The notes under the pieces were generated by a model that saw only the letters and a program-made list of their open reading frames with translations, did no database searches and was not told the DNA's origin. Positions 35,401 through 48,041 of a DNA stretch of 64,000 nt are shown in pieces. The DNA is from Planococcus citri. Its lineage: Eukaryota; Arthropoda; Insecta; Hemiptera; Pseudococcidae. The translations under genes were made by a program, and so were the position numbers. The stretch lies in assembly GCF_950023065.1 (NCBI RefSeq), contig NC_088679.1, forward strand, positions 57,164,001-57,228,000, given 5' to 3'. Numbering within the stretch: position 1 is the first letter of the stretch; each line of letters begins with the position of its first letter.

Positions 35401-35694
35401 GTGATGTGGAAGACAGAAGGGTAACGACTGCCTCACTGTGATTTAACGTACGTAGGTAGGTGTATCTCGAAACTAATGAACTAATGCAGGGTGTTTTATT
35501 TGATAGAAATTCTTCCAATAGAGGCACTTTCATGCCATGCCATCGACTTTAAAAATGACAACCCAATTCGTCAATTTTTTTTCAATGTTTCATGATTGTT
35601 ACAATATTTTACGTTTATTTCATCAATTCAAAATTTATTTGCTAACTTTAGTTTGGGTTTCTACAGAACGGCATTACTAACTTTAAAACTATTC
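32494..35694. other. Non-coding stretch, host-like
   Basis: No terminal repeats or motif-bearing ORFs were found. A G run lies at 33,121. The stretch 33,600-35,300 is richer in CG and in short words such as GTACGTAT, with a (GTC)n tract near 34,966. It may be intron or intergenic regulatory DNA. Confidence 0.4.
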
Positions 35695-36297
35695 TAGTAA
35701 CACCATTGAAAACCAACCATCAAGAATTCTTCAACATGATTCTGATTTTGAGGCCGATTTCTATAGCATAAGTACAGATAATCATTCAATTACTGAATTA
35801 CGATCGTGAGTAATTGATTATTCAAGTAGTAAAACTGAAAATTTTTCAGTTGGATTTTAAATATTATTTCGTTTCTTTTTTTTCATACTATACAGGTTAC
35901 CTAATTCTGATTCAAAAGAAACTACACTCGATTCAGTTACTGAAACTGAAAACCTACTGCTGCCACTCCAGCAAAATTCTCATTCTAGTATCTAGTAATG
36001 CAACTGAACAGCAATTTCTATCTGGTACTCAACCCACTTACCAAAATGTTTTTGATATCGATCTGCCATCAACAACTGAATCGCGATCGCGAGTAAATAA
36101 TATTCGCAGTAAAAATGGCATTTTTTAAGTTGAATTTTAAACTTTTTTTTCAACTATACAGTACATTCGATTCAGTCACTGAAACAGCAATTAACTTATT
36201 GTTGTCACTCAGACAGAATTCTTACCCTGGTGATGCGAGTTCGGGTGAACTATTTTATGGTCTCAACTTAAAGACGATGAAATTCCCTATCGATTGA
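35695..36297 (+). CDS. Duplicated exon-intron units of a Ser/Thr/Gln-rich protein
   Basis: Two consecutive units share exon and intron sequence. Unit 1 has SSNTIENQPSRIL...SITELRS, an intron with CAGTTGGATTTTAAA and an ACTATACAG acceptor, then DSVTETENLLLPLQQNSH. Unit 2 has SSNATEQQF...STTESRS, an intron with AAGTTGAATTTTAAA and the same ACTATACAG acceptor, then DSVTETAINLLLSLRQNSYP, ending at a stop (36,295-36,297). The period is about 270-290 bp. The protein is rich in S, T, Q and N and would be disordered. The family is unknown. A stop after NSHSSI in unit 1 shows decay or a different splice choice. Confidence 0.45.
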
Positions 36298-37889
36298 TGT
36301 TGAATTTTTATCATTTCGCGTAAAATTAACGGTTTAATGAATACTTTTATTTACATGGTTTTTCTTGCTATACCTATATGTCAACTTTAAACTAAAAATA
36401 CTCGAAATTTTCAGTGGACACATAATGTGTTTTATTGATTCAAAATGTTCGTAATTTTATCCTCTTTAAGATGGAGTTGTACCCAAAGTTCCTCCTTTCA
36501 CCGTTCAAAAGTTTTTGAAGTTTTAAGTTACGAAAACAAGCTACAAGTAGAACATTTTGAACTTTGAACTAAAATTACTCAAATTTGTCAATGGACAATT
36601 GGGTATTTTAATACAGCAAAATGTTTGTAATTTTGTCCTCTTTAAGATGAGTGTTTACCAAAAGTTCTAACTTTCACGATCAAAGTTGCGGAAAGTAGTC
36701 ATAGTTGTGCTATCACTGTTATCAGTTACATTGTGTTGATCTGAGGAGAATAGCATGTTTTATCATTTCATTTGAGTATTTTGTTGTGCTTGTAGTTTGA
36801 GTTTCTGTACTCAAAAGCACCTGTAATTTTTGTTACAGGTCCAGGCTACTCAACTTCAATTGTCCAGCTATCCAGGCTTGCCCATATTATCGCGTACCTA
36901 CTTAATAGAATTTAATAGTAGGTACCTACGTGTTCACCTTCTGTATGTGTATTTATTTAAACCTTTTTTATTTGATGCCGAATTATATGTATTAGTTAGT
37001 TGATTTGTCTCTGTGTAAATTATTTACACTCGTTCCTGATGATTCTCTCTGAATTAATTCACTCCAGGGTGTCTACTCATTTCTGGAAATAATTTTCCCT
37101 GACTTTTCCAGGTTTTCCAGACCAATTTTTCCATTTTTCCAGACCATTTTTCTCAATTTTATATGCTCACGTCGAAGTACAGATAGCTCCAAATATTCTC
37201 TCTAACCAAGACCTACATTGTAGGTACATACAATTATTTCGTGGAAAGAGACAAAATTGCTGCACGAGTGAAAATTCCTCAAGCTATTTTTAGTACATAC
37301 ATGGTTTCACTTCAACTCATCATTCGTTCAGAGGATTACCTTCTTCGCCCCGTCACGTCATTCGGTTTGGTGATCGTATTCGTATATCTCGTTTTGTAGG
37401 GAGACGAAATTACCGGAGGATAACAAAACGTATACGGTGACTCTATCTACATATCTTTTCGAAAAACGAAACCTAGATTCAAGGGAAGAATCATTGATTA
37501 ATAAGGCGTGTTTCGTTCAAATTCAAATATCGGCAGCATTTCGAAAAAAAGCCACGTAGGTAGAAACTAATTTAGTAACCCTTCTGATGGAAATGGCTGA
37601 TGGAAAACTTTTTTTTTTTTGCTCATCAGTCGCATAGATGTTTGTTGTTCTTAAATCGTATTCCAAGTTCAAATTACTGTCTTTCGACTTACTACGCGTT
37701 TGATTGAATGATGGACTGAAATATGTTTACGTTCAATTTTACTCCACGATGAAATTTAAGTTTAAAAAATCGTTGAAATTGAAAATTTAAAAAAAAATTG
37801 TAAATCAAAATATTCACTAGATCTTTAATTTAATTAAGTCGTCGTCGTCGTAGTCGCGCTCCTTTACAGGAGATAGCGTATACTTCCAT
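36298..37889. other. Non-coding stretch
   Basis: A CCAGGGTGTCTACTCATT word at 37,067 with repeated TTTTCCAGAC copies after it looks like one end of a dispersed repeat, but no partner end was found. Two similar paragraphs near 36,380-36,480 and 36,560-36,660 (AACTTTGAACTAAAATTACTC, CGTAATTTTATCCTCTTTAAGATG) form a weak direct duplication. A (GTC)n tract lies at 37,839. Confidence 0.45.
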
Positions 37890-38916
37890 CTATATCAGCC
37901 GGTTTCTAGCGTATCTGATAGTTTCTTTCAGGGTCTTACAGGGAGAGTTGGCCGGTGAGTTTGTTGTTAACATCTCCGATCGTTTCCTCCCTCTTGTAGT
38001 TCTTCCTTGAATTTTCCCCTGTACCGCTAGCATGAAAATACCGTTTTCTCGTATTTTATGAGCTAGATACTTTAGCTTTCTGTTCTTTATATCGTCTACT
38101 ACGACTTTCCGCTCCTCTCCTATTCTTGCTAATACTTCCTGGTTGGTGATGAAGTCCTTCCATGAGATCCGTAGTAGCCTTCGATAGCACCACATCTCAA
38201 AAGCAGATATTTTCTTCTCGCATTCTGCACTCATGGTCCATGTTTCACAGGAATACTTCAGAACGGTCCATACGTAGCATCGCATAATTCTCTTTCTCAG
38301 AGCTAGACTCATCGTTCGATTTCCCAGCACATTGGCTAGGTTGTTAAAGGCGCTTTTTGCCATTCCAATCCGTGATTTAATTTCTTTATGATCTCTACCA
38401 TCATTATTTATCAGTGCTCCAAGGTATCTGAACTGATTTACATTTTCAATTTCTTGAGTTCCAATGTTGATTTTGACCTCCTTGAAGTCTCCTTTTGTAA
38501 ATCTCATCACCTTGGTCTTGCCTGCATTTATCTTCATTCCATATTTTAATCCAGCACTGTTGATTTGGTTGATCATTTTCTGCATCTGCGCTTCTGTTTC
38601 AGCAAGGATCACTTTGTCATCTGCGTAGCTTATTTCATTTATTCTCTTGCCGTTGATCTTGAATCCCATTTGTTTGATTCGCGCTTCTCTCATTATTTCT
38701 TCTGCGTACACGTTGAACAGCCTAGGTGAAAGGGGGCATCCTTGTCTCACACCTCTCTTTATACCACATCTATTCTCCGAGTACTCAGTTCCAAACTTGA
38801 TATTTGCGCTCTGCTCCCAGTACAAGTTCTTGATTATCTGCAGGTCTTTGTCATCGATATTGTATTTCTTCAGGATCTCCAGCATCCTCTCATGGTTGAC
38901 ACGATCAAATGCTTAG
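37890..38916 (-). pseudogene. LINE reverse transcriptase, 5'-truncated
   Basis: On the minus strand the frame starts AFDRVNHERMLEIL, which is the first catalytic-aspartate motif, and continues GVRQGCPLSPRLFNVYAEEI, SYADDKVILAETEAQ (the YADD box), GLKYGMKINAGKTKVM, FRYLGALINNDGR, and the C-terminal WTMSAECEKKISAFEMWCYR and RGRKR segment. The frame is intact for 342 codons, so the copy is young. The upstream endonuclease and ORF1 are missing because the element is cut at 38,916, where AT-rich repeat sequence begins. The clade is not certain (Jockey/CR1 or RTE group). The protein would copy its own RNA at a nicked target site. Confidence 0.92.
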
Positions 38917-39098
38917 TAGGTTGAAAAAAAAATATTTATTAAACGGGAAAAAAGAAGTTCGCTATTTTTACTTTCCGAACAGCGCGAAGCGATGTATAGG
39001 AAAGTATTGTTTTCGGCCGGAAAATGAACTTTGGAATTTACACTCCTTTTTGAATTTCGACTTCACACAAGTTTGTTTTGAGCAATTTTGAGATGATG

Positions 39099-39154
39099 TG
39101 TGTATGTATGTATGTATGTATGTATGTATGTATGTATGTATGTATGTATGTATG
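39099..39154. repeat. Microsatellite (TGTA)n
   Basis: About 13 uninterrupted copies of TATG/TGTA. It is followed by TGTCAAAAAATGTCTGTACA and further unique sequence. It lies between the truncated LINE and a GATGCGTAGCATC hairpin at 39,570. Confidence 0.95.
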
Positions 39155-39759
39155 TGTCAAAAAATGTCTGTACACGCGATAAAAAGCGACCTAATGATGA
39201 TATCTCATTGAAATTTGCAGAGATGGTCGGAAGTATGGTAAAGACGACACAGTAAGAATTTGGAGTTCGTAAGTGCCATAGAAAAAATTGTATGAGCCTT
39301 TAAATGCGAAAAATGAACGTATAGGCAACCCCAACATTTGTCAAGGCTTAGTCTTTACATGGTAAACATCACACACGTTTCATCTCCTTGTAGTTCAACT
39401 GCAGGAGAAACACATAAGGCGCAGTGCAGTCCGAATTAGTTACGCTTTATTTCAAATTCAAAGTGATAATTAAACGTCGCATCCCTAAAGAGGGTGTTTC
39501 TCACTTTTACGATTTAAAATTTTTACAACTTCGCACAATTCTTAACAGAAGAATGTTCGGAAAGTTTGTGATGCGTAGCATCAGATTTTTTTAAAACCTT
39601 TTCTTCTTCCCTCTCATAATTATTTCAACCGCATAGATCGCTGCTTACAAAATAATAAGTATATAAATTAATGTAGTTAGATGAGCTAAGTGTTTCGAGA
39701 ACATGTTGAATTGTTTACCTACGTCAGAAAAGTGTCCTTTGCATCAATATTCTTTAAAA

Positions 39760-40080
39760 GAGCACCCTCGTGTGAAACCCTCCGTACAAATTTTTAGCCT
39801 CTCATTCGCTTTCTTTCCGGAGATAACTAATTCTCTCGAATACATATCAAAACGTCAATAATTTTCATCTTGAGAAAAAGGGGTATAAAAAATTTTTAAA
39901 TTCTCGCAAATTGAAGATTAACGTACGGGAACCTTTTGAAATTTTTTCATCCACATTTCCTCAGCTTTTTTGAGAATTACGCAAAAAAAATTTTGAAATT
40001 CTTGCAAATTGAAAATTAACTGTACGGTAACCTTTTGAAATTTCTTCATCCACATTTCCTCAGCTTTTTTGAGAATTACG
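39760..40080. repeat. Diverged single-arm copy related to the 43.9-kb foldback, with a tandem duplication
   Basis: The order TACAAATTTTTAGCC, TTTCCGGAGA, AAAATTTTTAAATT, TTTTGAAATTTTTTC, CCACATTTCCTCAGCTTTTT parallels 44,040-44,230 in the large foldback. The last 99 bp are duplicated in tandem (ending GAGAATTACG at 39,981 and 40,080). Confidence 0.6.
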
Positions 40081-41539
40081 TATCATCAAGCCGATCAACA
40101 GCTAAATGTGATATGGCGTTAGAAAAATTGCATAAATGTATTCTCGTAGGCGATTTCTCAATACGGCAGGTGCGATGTCTTATCCTACTAGACAAATAGA
40201 GGTCAGAATGTTAAATAACAAACTCGATGGACTTCTTCAGCTCTAGACTTTCGAGAATTTTTGGAATTTCGAAGCAAACATTAAGACACAACATCACATC
40301 ATTAGGCCGATTAGTAGCTAATACGAGTATTATAGGTAAGTATAATATTTTACACTCATCAAGTTATTCAAGACAGGGGTGTGAATCACACACGAAGCTT
40401 ACTAAACCAAACACGTCAACCTCCTAGTCTCAAAAACCGACTCGAAAAAACCTCATCGATTATTTTTTTACACACATCTCGACACATACTGACACAGATA
40501 ATCCTCCTGGGCCAATTTGTCCGCACACCATAATACCTAACGACAACGCCACTGTAACCCTCTCCCTTTGATTCGATGATCTTGCAAAATAAGCAAGTAA
40601 CAAAATTAGGCAGGTGTGATTTTTTTTCCAATTCCCCGTTTTCGAATCCGTTTATATCAATAACCACGAAAAATAACGATAAATAGCGCTGAATAGCGTA
40701 GGGTTAAATATCGACGTATTCATCTTGTCAATCAACGATTGATGCAACGAGCACTGAATAAAAGTTGCATGTAATGCAGCGTTTGCCCATTATACGACAT
40801 CCCATACTACTATACGGTGGATATCGAAGGTAATATACAGGAGTAGAAAAAAATCGAACAAAAAAAGGATGAAATAAAACGAGAAAAAAAGCAGCAAAAA
40901 ACGGTAGCTGTGATAATATTATATGTACATAGGCGTAGATATGAGTTCATGTATCTGTATATAAGAGTAAGATCGGTATCGTGTATGTACACTATGAAAA
41001 GTAATATGTACCTAGAGGATATTATACAGTATAAGCACCTCACCTATGCTACAACAATATCACAATACACGAAGGGGGTAACACGAACCTATTCCATGTT
41101 ACATAGTACGAGTACGAATACATAGTACGAGTACGAATACATACTACTACGCAGACTATTGTGAGAGTACAGACACCTGATTGACTTTCAACCCTAAACT
41201 TGTCCAAACGACTCATTTTTTATTTATTTTTATCGTTTTTTTTCTTTACATACTGGTTCATAATTTTCTACAATTGACACCTATTTTTTCCATCTTTTTT
41301 TGTTGGGGTGCTTCCTTGTCTATACTGATTCATTCATCGTCATTTTCCCCCGCTCCAGAACCCCTCTTATCAATTGTACACATTGGGGTGGGCCTTATTT
41401 ATGCTTGAGGGATTTTTTTTTCTTCAAATTTTTGTTTCCCAATACCAAAATTGGATCATCCCCCCAAAAATATGTGATCCTTCAAATTCAAGCTCAAAAA
41501 CTCAATTTCAGTGGGCCATTTTCTGACATTTTTTTGGAA
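40081..41539. other. Non-coding stretch, host-like
   Basis: Mostly unique sequence. A short tandem repeat ATAGTACGAGTACGAATAC (two copies, about 41,103-41,142) is the only structure seen. No supported exons. Confidence 0.4.
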
Positions 41540-42050
41540 AATGGGAAGGGAGATTTGATAAAAAATTTCGAGGAAACCTCAAAAGATTGCTGGAAACATT
41601 TAAGATCACATGACTTGAACCATCACTTTTCTACCAGAGTTCTAGATTAAATTGAAAATCAAAAAAAGTTTTTTCGAAATTTTTTTTTTGCAGATTCATT
41701 ATTAGTATAGGCTATACGTCTACTTAGAAGTGAGAACACAGTTTTTGAAATTTCTCAATTTTTTTGGTCATTTTACACAATTTTTGACTAAATCCAAAAT
41801 CGTATAATTTTTGTAAATCACGCATACCCCCTGGAAAAATGAAAAAAATTCAAAAACTTTTTTTTACTTTTAAGAGGATATACTTATACGTTATGATCAA
41901 TCGTTAAAAAAAAAAATTCGATTTTTTTTTTGATTTTCAATGTAGGTGAAACCCCTGTAGAAGAAGATGGTTAAAGTCTGGCATCTAGTAAAATTTTTCC
42001 TGCTGTCTTTTGAGATCCCTCGCAACTTTATCAAATTTTCCCTTCAATTT
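41540..42050. repeat. Old foldback, about 500 bp
   Basis: GATTTGATAAA, CTCAAAAGA..GC.GGAAA and ATTGAAAATCAAAAAAA on the left are mirrored on the right in the same order, with a hinge near 41,790. The arms carry many mismatches, so this is a weak, old palindrome. Confidence 0.55.
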
Positions 42051-43947
42051 TTCAAAAAAAAATGGATCAGGTTTGGTTCAAAAATAAAAAATCCAAAAAC
42101 TGGGGAAAAATGATGCTGATTTTCCGATATCACGCCCGACTTGCGAAAAAACAATAAATTAGGTATATTTCAACTACTAAAAAATGATCAAAATTATTAA
42201 AAATGACTGCCTAACATTTTGTTACATTTAAAAAAAATAAAAATTCTAAAAATAGAGTAAGTAAACTTCAATTTAATTTACGTTATTTCTAGTTTTAGGG
42301 AGGATGGATCCAACATCTTCAAGACACTGACATTTAAAAGTTGATTGGAAAAAAATTGTTCAGTTTCGATTAATGTAAGTACCTATCTGATTTTACAATA
42401 TTTTTCATGTCAGACTTTTGACATTTTTGAAAAAACTACCATTATCCGCCATTTTGAACACAGAAGTAGACTTCCCAGGCATCGAGTTGACTTGAGCAGA
42501 AACAAATCCACAATTCAAAACTTTCCTTGAAAAGGTAACTTCACTCCTGTTTTTTTTTGTCCCCAACATTATATGATAAATTAAAAAAAGGTCGGTTTTA
42601 CTTCAAATCTCAAAATAATCGTGCACTTGCTGCATTACGATGCACTTTGGACACAAAGAGGGTGTATTGAGGAAAGATGAACTGGCTCATCAAATTTCAA
42701 TCCAAAATAGAAAGAAATTTATACAAGGGTAAATTCTTGCTCGTGACTTTTTCATTTTAAGTAAAACTCCAGCATCCGTGTAAGGTGACCATTAGACTTC
42801 ATGGGACCCATTTTGCAGGTTTCGAGGGAGCCAATTTTTTTCAACGATGAAAATTCAAGATTTGTTGAAGAAAAATCGCATTAAATACTTGCATTGAATT
42901 TGGGATAAGAAAGACCTGAAATGAATCGGGAGAGTCTCGGGAGTTGAATGCCTCACAGCAATTTATAAAATTAGTGTTTTTGTATATTTTGTCATCGCAT
43001 GAACTTCTATGGACCCTAAAGAATCGAAAAATTAATGAAAAGCGAGCCCTGCAAAATAACTCTAATCTCATGAGAGCCGTGGCGGGGGGGGAGTGGTTCA
43101 AGTACGTGAAGAATAATTTATTGCAACGCAATTTACAAATTCAAAAATATGTACTCGTAAAATGAACAAATGTCAAGTTTTCAAAAATTTAGGGCCTATC
43201 GGTCAAAGAAGTCCATGCCATAATAAAACTTGGTAACGACTAACGACATCAGCATACATGTAATACATCCTTAAAACCATCAGACGTTTAGGGTTTCAAT
43301 TTCGTGTTGGTGTTGGTGTTGCTGTTGTTTCCGTATCATCATTACACAATTACTCAATTTATTAGGTATACTTACCTAGTTGTAGAATAATAAATTATTC
43401 GTGGTGTCTTCTTATTAGGAAACATTCCTAGTCTGAACGGAAAAAACGTCGAACAAAAATACCAATGTTCAAGATTTTAAAGATTTTGGGAACATTTCAC
43501 CCCCTCCTTTCAGCCCATCACAGGTCAACTGTACTCTCTAAAAGTGAAATAGTGACATTTCATTGTATCAAGAGCGAAATGTCGCAACTGGAAGAAACAG
43601 TGGAACAATGGGGACTTCCAGAAACAGTCATTTGAAATTATGTAACCTGCTGGATACAGTTGTTTTCAACTGACTGAGTCAGAAAATATTTTTTTTTTTA
43701 CTTATCAGTTCACACTTCATATTCTGATTTTTTTAAACTGTGAAATTTGACGTTTCAAATTTGTAGTATCTCAAACAATTTAAATGATTACTTTGATTTT
43801 TTCAGTCGAAAAAATTCTTGAATTTTACAAGGCACATGATCCTCCCTCCTCTGTCTAGAATCGGCTCCATGAGGTAAACATTTTTTTTCGCTACTCACTT
43901 TGAGCAGATGTTACGGAATTTCACAATCAGAAATCCAACTGGGACTA
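42051..43947. other. Non-coding stretch
   Basis: AT-rich, with no defined termini. A GTTGGTGTTGGTGTTGCTGT run at 43,306 and a G run at 43,085 are simple tracts. Nothing else was identified. Confidence 0.4.
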
Positions 43948-45239
43948 AAAGGGACTTCCCCTATAAGATGGGTGAAACGGCCTTTGATCCATAATGGATC
44001 AAAAGTGGTCCAAAAAGTCACCCTTGATGTAAAAACTCTTCATACAAATTTTTGACCACCCACCCCCTCCCCTTCCGGAGAAACTGCCCCCTAAACATCA
44101 AAAATTCAAAGATATATTTCTCGGAGGGGGGTTGACGAAAAATTTTTAAATTTTCACAGATTGTGTACATCATGTAGGGGTACACACAGTAATTTTTTGA
44201 AATTTTTCCCCCACCATTTTCTTAGTTTTTCAGGGGGTTGAAAATTTTGAAGGGGGGCAGAAAAATTTTTGGGGGGGTGCCATGGCTGAATTTTTTTTCA
44301 AAACTTGCTCATACCCTAAGGTATAACATATAATTTTCCCAAGGTCCCAAAGGGGGGTGCAACATGGTCAAAAAAAATAAAGTTTGAAAAAAAACGTGTA
44401 TCTCCCGTACTACCGCGCGTTTTTTCAACACTGTTCCACGGCACCACCGTGAGAAAACTTCACCTATCGCGCGCTCTCAAACTTGGATTTTTTTTTGAGA
44501 ACCCTACTGAAATACCATAATTGCATTCAGAATTTTTTTTGATGAATATTCTCTAGGATGGTGTGGTGAACAACAGAGGTATTCCTACAAGAATTTTCAA
44601 CCCCCTCCCTTCATATTTACCCCTCAAAATTGCGTTTTTCAACTCATTTTGTGCTACCTATTTAGCCTACTCGCAATGAAAATTGGGAGGTACAATTTTC
44701 GGATGTACATATTTTTGACCTCTAAGTACGTATCATATATTTTTTTCGAAATTTTTGTTTTGGTGTGTCGTGGTGAAAAATTGAAAAAAGGTGTCGTAGA
44801 GTGGGGGGGGGGGTGAAATGAGATATTTGGGAGAATTAAACAATAATGAATGAGGTGTCGTTTCCGCATGATTCGTTACCGCTGAGCACGAATATGAAGA
44901 CACTAATCTAGCCCCTCGTGCCTTCAGCCCCCACATCAATTTTTACCACATTTTTTGATATCTTTTTTCAATGTGGGGGAAAAATTTCAAAAAATTACTG
45001 TGTGTACCCCTACATGATGTACACAATCTGTGAAAATTTCAAAATTTTTCGTCAACCCCCCTCCGAGAAATATATCTTTGAATTTTTGATGTTTAGGGGG
45101 CAGTTTCTCCGGAAGGGGAGGGGGTGGGTGGTCAAAAATTTGTATGAAGAGTTTTTACATCAAGGGTGACTTTTTGGACCACTTTTGATCCATTATGGAT
45201 CAAAGGCCGTTTCACCCATCTTATAGGGGAAGTCCCTTT
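43948..45239. mobile_element. Foldback element with 270-bp near-identical arms
   Basis: Left arm 43,948-44,215 and right arm about 44,970-45,239 are almost exact complements: AAAGGGACTTCCCCTATAAG, GATCCATAATGGATCAAAAG, TCCGGAGAAACTGCCCCCTA and GTGTACATCATGTAGGGGTA. The flanks are ACTA before and ACTC after, so a target duplication is not clean. The 750-bp centre has G-rich and T-rich tracts and a GCTGAGCACGAATATGAA word shared with the 19-kb foldback units. No transposase is visible. Confidence 0.88.
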
Positions 45240-47093
45240 ACTCAAACTTGAACTTCTTTTCATTATGGATTCAATTTCGGGACCCCAGCCTACCTCCCAC
45301 AACAGTTGAAATAATCGACAGGCCAAACAGCAAAATTTTTCCAGCATACGAGTATCTGGTGTCTCTCCTCTACACTTCAAGTATCATTTCACGAAGACCT
45401 GAAACGATATCGTCATCTTCAGTCGTAATCGGTACCCACGCATAATCTCATCCTCGCCACCCTGCTACCTAAATCTACGCAGCTGTGCGACAGTCGTCCA
45501 GAAATTCTCCTCGGTCCCGTATATACCATTGCAATTAATTGGAAATCACCGAAACAACGTACATACGTCCGGTATTAATTCGTAAATCCTCGCTCCCAAA
45601 GAATAGAGAAACCAATTCGTACGTATGGTGTAATAAAGTGATCACCGTTGCACAAAAACTGCACTTTTTTTCTCTTTCACTTTCATTCGTACAATTCTTC
45701 GATGTTCTCGATTGGTACAGTACATATTAGAGATGTGTATAATGCAACGATAGTTACACAGCATCCTAACGAGAACCGATGCCAGATTAATAAGAACCGC
45801 AAATTAAAAGAAAATAATCGACTATCATGATTGGTGACGTAATCCGATATTGGTCACGTGTGGACATACGTTCTTTTCGCGGTTGTCACTCAATGTACCG
45901 AACGACGAACGACGTCCGCAACTCGTCCGTACTAAATACTTGGTCGTGGTTGTTTTACACACGATATTCCACCCCCTGACCATCCCCGATGATCCTTTAA
46001 ACCGTTCATTTTTTCACATCGACGACGACGACGATGACGACAGCATAGAACATCGCGACGACAAACCGATTTCAAAACAGTTGACTATTATAGTGTGGCA
46101 TTGACGACGCGACGACGATGGCGGCGGTGGTAATCTTCTTAGGAAAATTTATGCAAATTAGCTGTTAGTTCGCATGTAATATTTAGCTTGATCGTCGTCC
46201 TTGTGTATTCATTGTAATCTGATCCTGTTAATGTGTACATGGGCGTGCAAACTTTTCGCCTTTTTTACAACGTTGACGACAACGACGACGATACGCCGTG
46301 TCGTGTTTTCCTTCGCTTTTTTTTCCATTTTCATTTTCTCCGCTTCAAACGACACGACGTGTGGATATCGCCGCGTTCGCGTTGTGTGAGGTTTACAAAA
46401 ATGTCAACACGTTTTCCGGATTGATTTTTCTATTTGCATATTACATACACATTATAACAACGGGGAGAACGTCTTATATAAATGCAGTGCCGAACTTACA
46501 CCGTGTAGTGTAAACTTCAACCCCCTTCATACCCCTTTTGCATCGTTCTTTATTAGGTACCCTTTTGTACGTAATTTTTTTTCAACTCTTCCTTTATGTG
46601 GCAGCAGGTCATCTTACTTTATGCTTTTTTTTTCTTTTTACATATAATTAAAAGTATTATTTACACGGACGAGCGACCGCATTTTGAAATTAAATCGGGG
46701 GGAGGGGTTGTCAAATCTTGCTTGGTGTAATAATTCCCTTGATATTCGAGTACCAGAGGATTAAACCGGATCACGAGTATAGCTAATGAATAATATTACA
46801 TGGTTTTGTTGTTGAGAAATATCATTTTCAGCATGAATTTATGGAGAAAAAAAAATTTTATGGTGCAGATTACAGCGAAAAAATTCCGAGAAAAAAGTTC
46901 CAAAATTTGGAAACTTATGTATCTGGCGGATTTCATTGAAACTGCTGAAAGGGGAATACAGTGTTACTAATAAGAAGTGATATTTTTTGATAACATGTTT
47001 TTCTGACTGAATTTTGTGATTTTTGTCTAATTTAACTCATAAATTAGTACCAACTACTAATTATCGTTATAATAGGTATACTACAGGGTGTTC
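45240..47093. other. Non-coding stretch, host-like
   Basis: This region has frequent GACGACGACG words (46,020-46,050; 46,100; 46,275) and balanced composition, with no repeat ends. The many short open frames are not supported by splice sites or families. It is a candidate intron or regulatory region. Confidence 0.4.
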
Positions 47094-48033
47094 CAGAATA
47101 ACCTTTCACATTTGTTTTTTTTATTACTCTGAGAGAAAAATGTTTACAAAAATTCTTTTACAACCAAAATGAAGTAGAAATATGCCGTTTTTAGACCGTA
47201 TATTTGAGTTTTCATTAAAAATGAAGTTTTAAAAATTTTTCCATCGAGATATTTTCCTTCATTTTTGACACATTCAACCAAACATTTTTTCAAATTATTG
47301 AACACTTCTCTTCCAATCAGTTGCGACTCATGAACCTAGAAGCTGTTTCAGAGTCCTAGATTTATCTCGATACACTTTTGACTTGGAATAACTCCATAAA
47401 AAAAAATCGCAGGCTGAAAAGTCAGGGGATCAAGGTGGCCATTAAATTTCTGGTTCAACACGTCGACCATAACAAAATTATTTGATGACCGAAGTGCTCA
47501 CGCGCTAAACATATGTGTACATCCCTGGTAGTTCCAACATGTTGGAAGGAAGTAAGTAACTCTATTACATCGCGTCTGTCTTTTAGTTTGGAACAAGAAA
47601 CTCGTTTAACATTTTGCCTTACCCCTCACCGTTACTGTTTCGTTAAACACACATGGTCCCACTATACCGAATTTAGCCACGCCCAACCAAACAGTCAACT
47701 TGGCGGAGGTTTAGATGTTTCTCAAGTATTATCAACTGATTCTTTGTACACTAGAAGCGCACATTCCAATTATTCACTTCACCATTTAGATAAAAATGAG
47801 CTTCGTTACTGATGAGTAAGGAGTAAAGAGTTACAGGAACCTTTATTTTTAAAAAAGGCCTTCACAGTAAAAGCACACTGTACAGCCATCTACTTCTCCA
47901 GGGCAAAAAATAACTATTGAAACATAATTCGGCATGCTTTGGCTACCTAGAACCGCCTTTACCATTCCCCTAGCTCCACTTGAACACAGATCAGTGGTTA
48001 CCAAAATGTGAAAGGTTATTCTGGAACACCCTG
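47094..48033 (-). mobile_element. Mariner-type transposon, decayed, 940 bp
   Basis: The 30-bp terminal inverted repeats begin CAGGGTGTTCCAGAATAACC and continue through TTTCACATTT. TA lies on both sides (47,092-47,093 and 48,034-48,035). A transposase remnant on the minus strand fills the middle. A CAGGGTGT-type end next to TA is seen again at 63,551. The right end lies 6 bp before a splice acceptor of a THAP-like exon. Confidence 0.93.
47240..47815 (-). pseudogene. Mariner-superfamily transposase remnant
   Basis: Reading the minus strand with frame changes gives ISNEAHFYLNGEVNN, corresponding to the conserved SDEAHF.LNG.VN (second catalytic aspartate region), then ML..F in the middle, and SPDFSACDFFLWSYSKSKVY, corresponding to WPPRSPD....DFFLWGYLK..VY (third catalytic aspartate region). 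Several stops and shifts interrupt it, and the N-terminal helix-turn-helix half is missing because of internal deletion. In life this enzyme cuts at the TIRs and inserts at TA. This copy is dead. Confidence 0.85.
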
Positions 48034-48041
48034 TACTTCAG

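Noticed and set aside
37067..37150. CCAGGGTGTC word as a mariner end
   Set aside because: No TA directly precedes it and no inverted partner was found within several kilobases.
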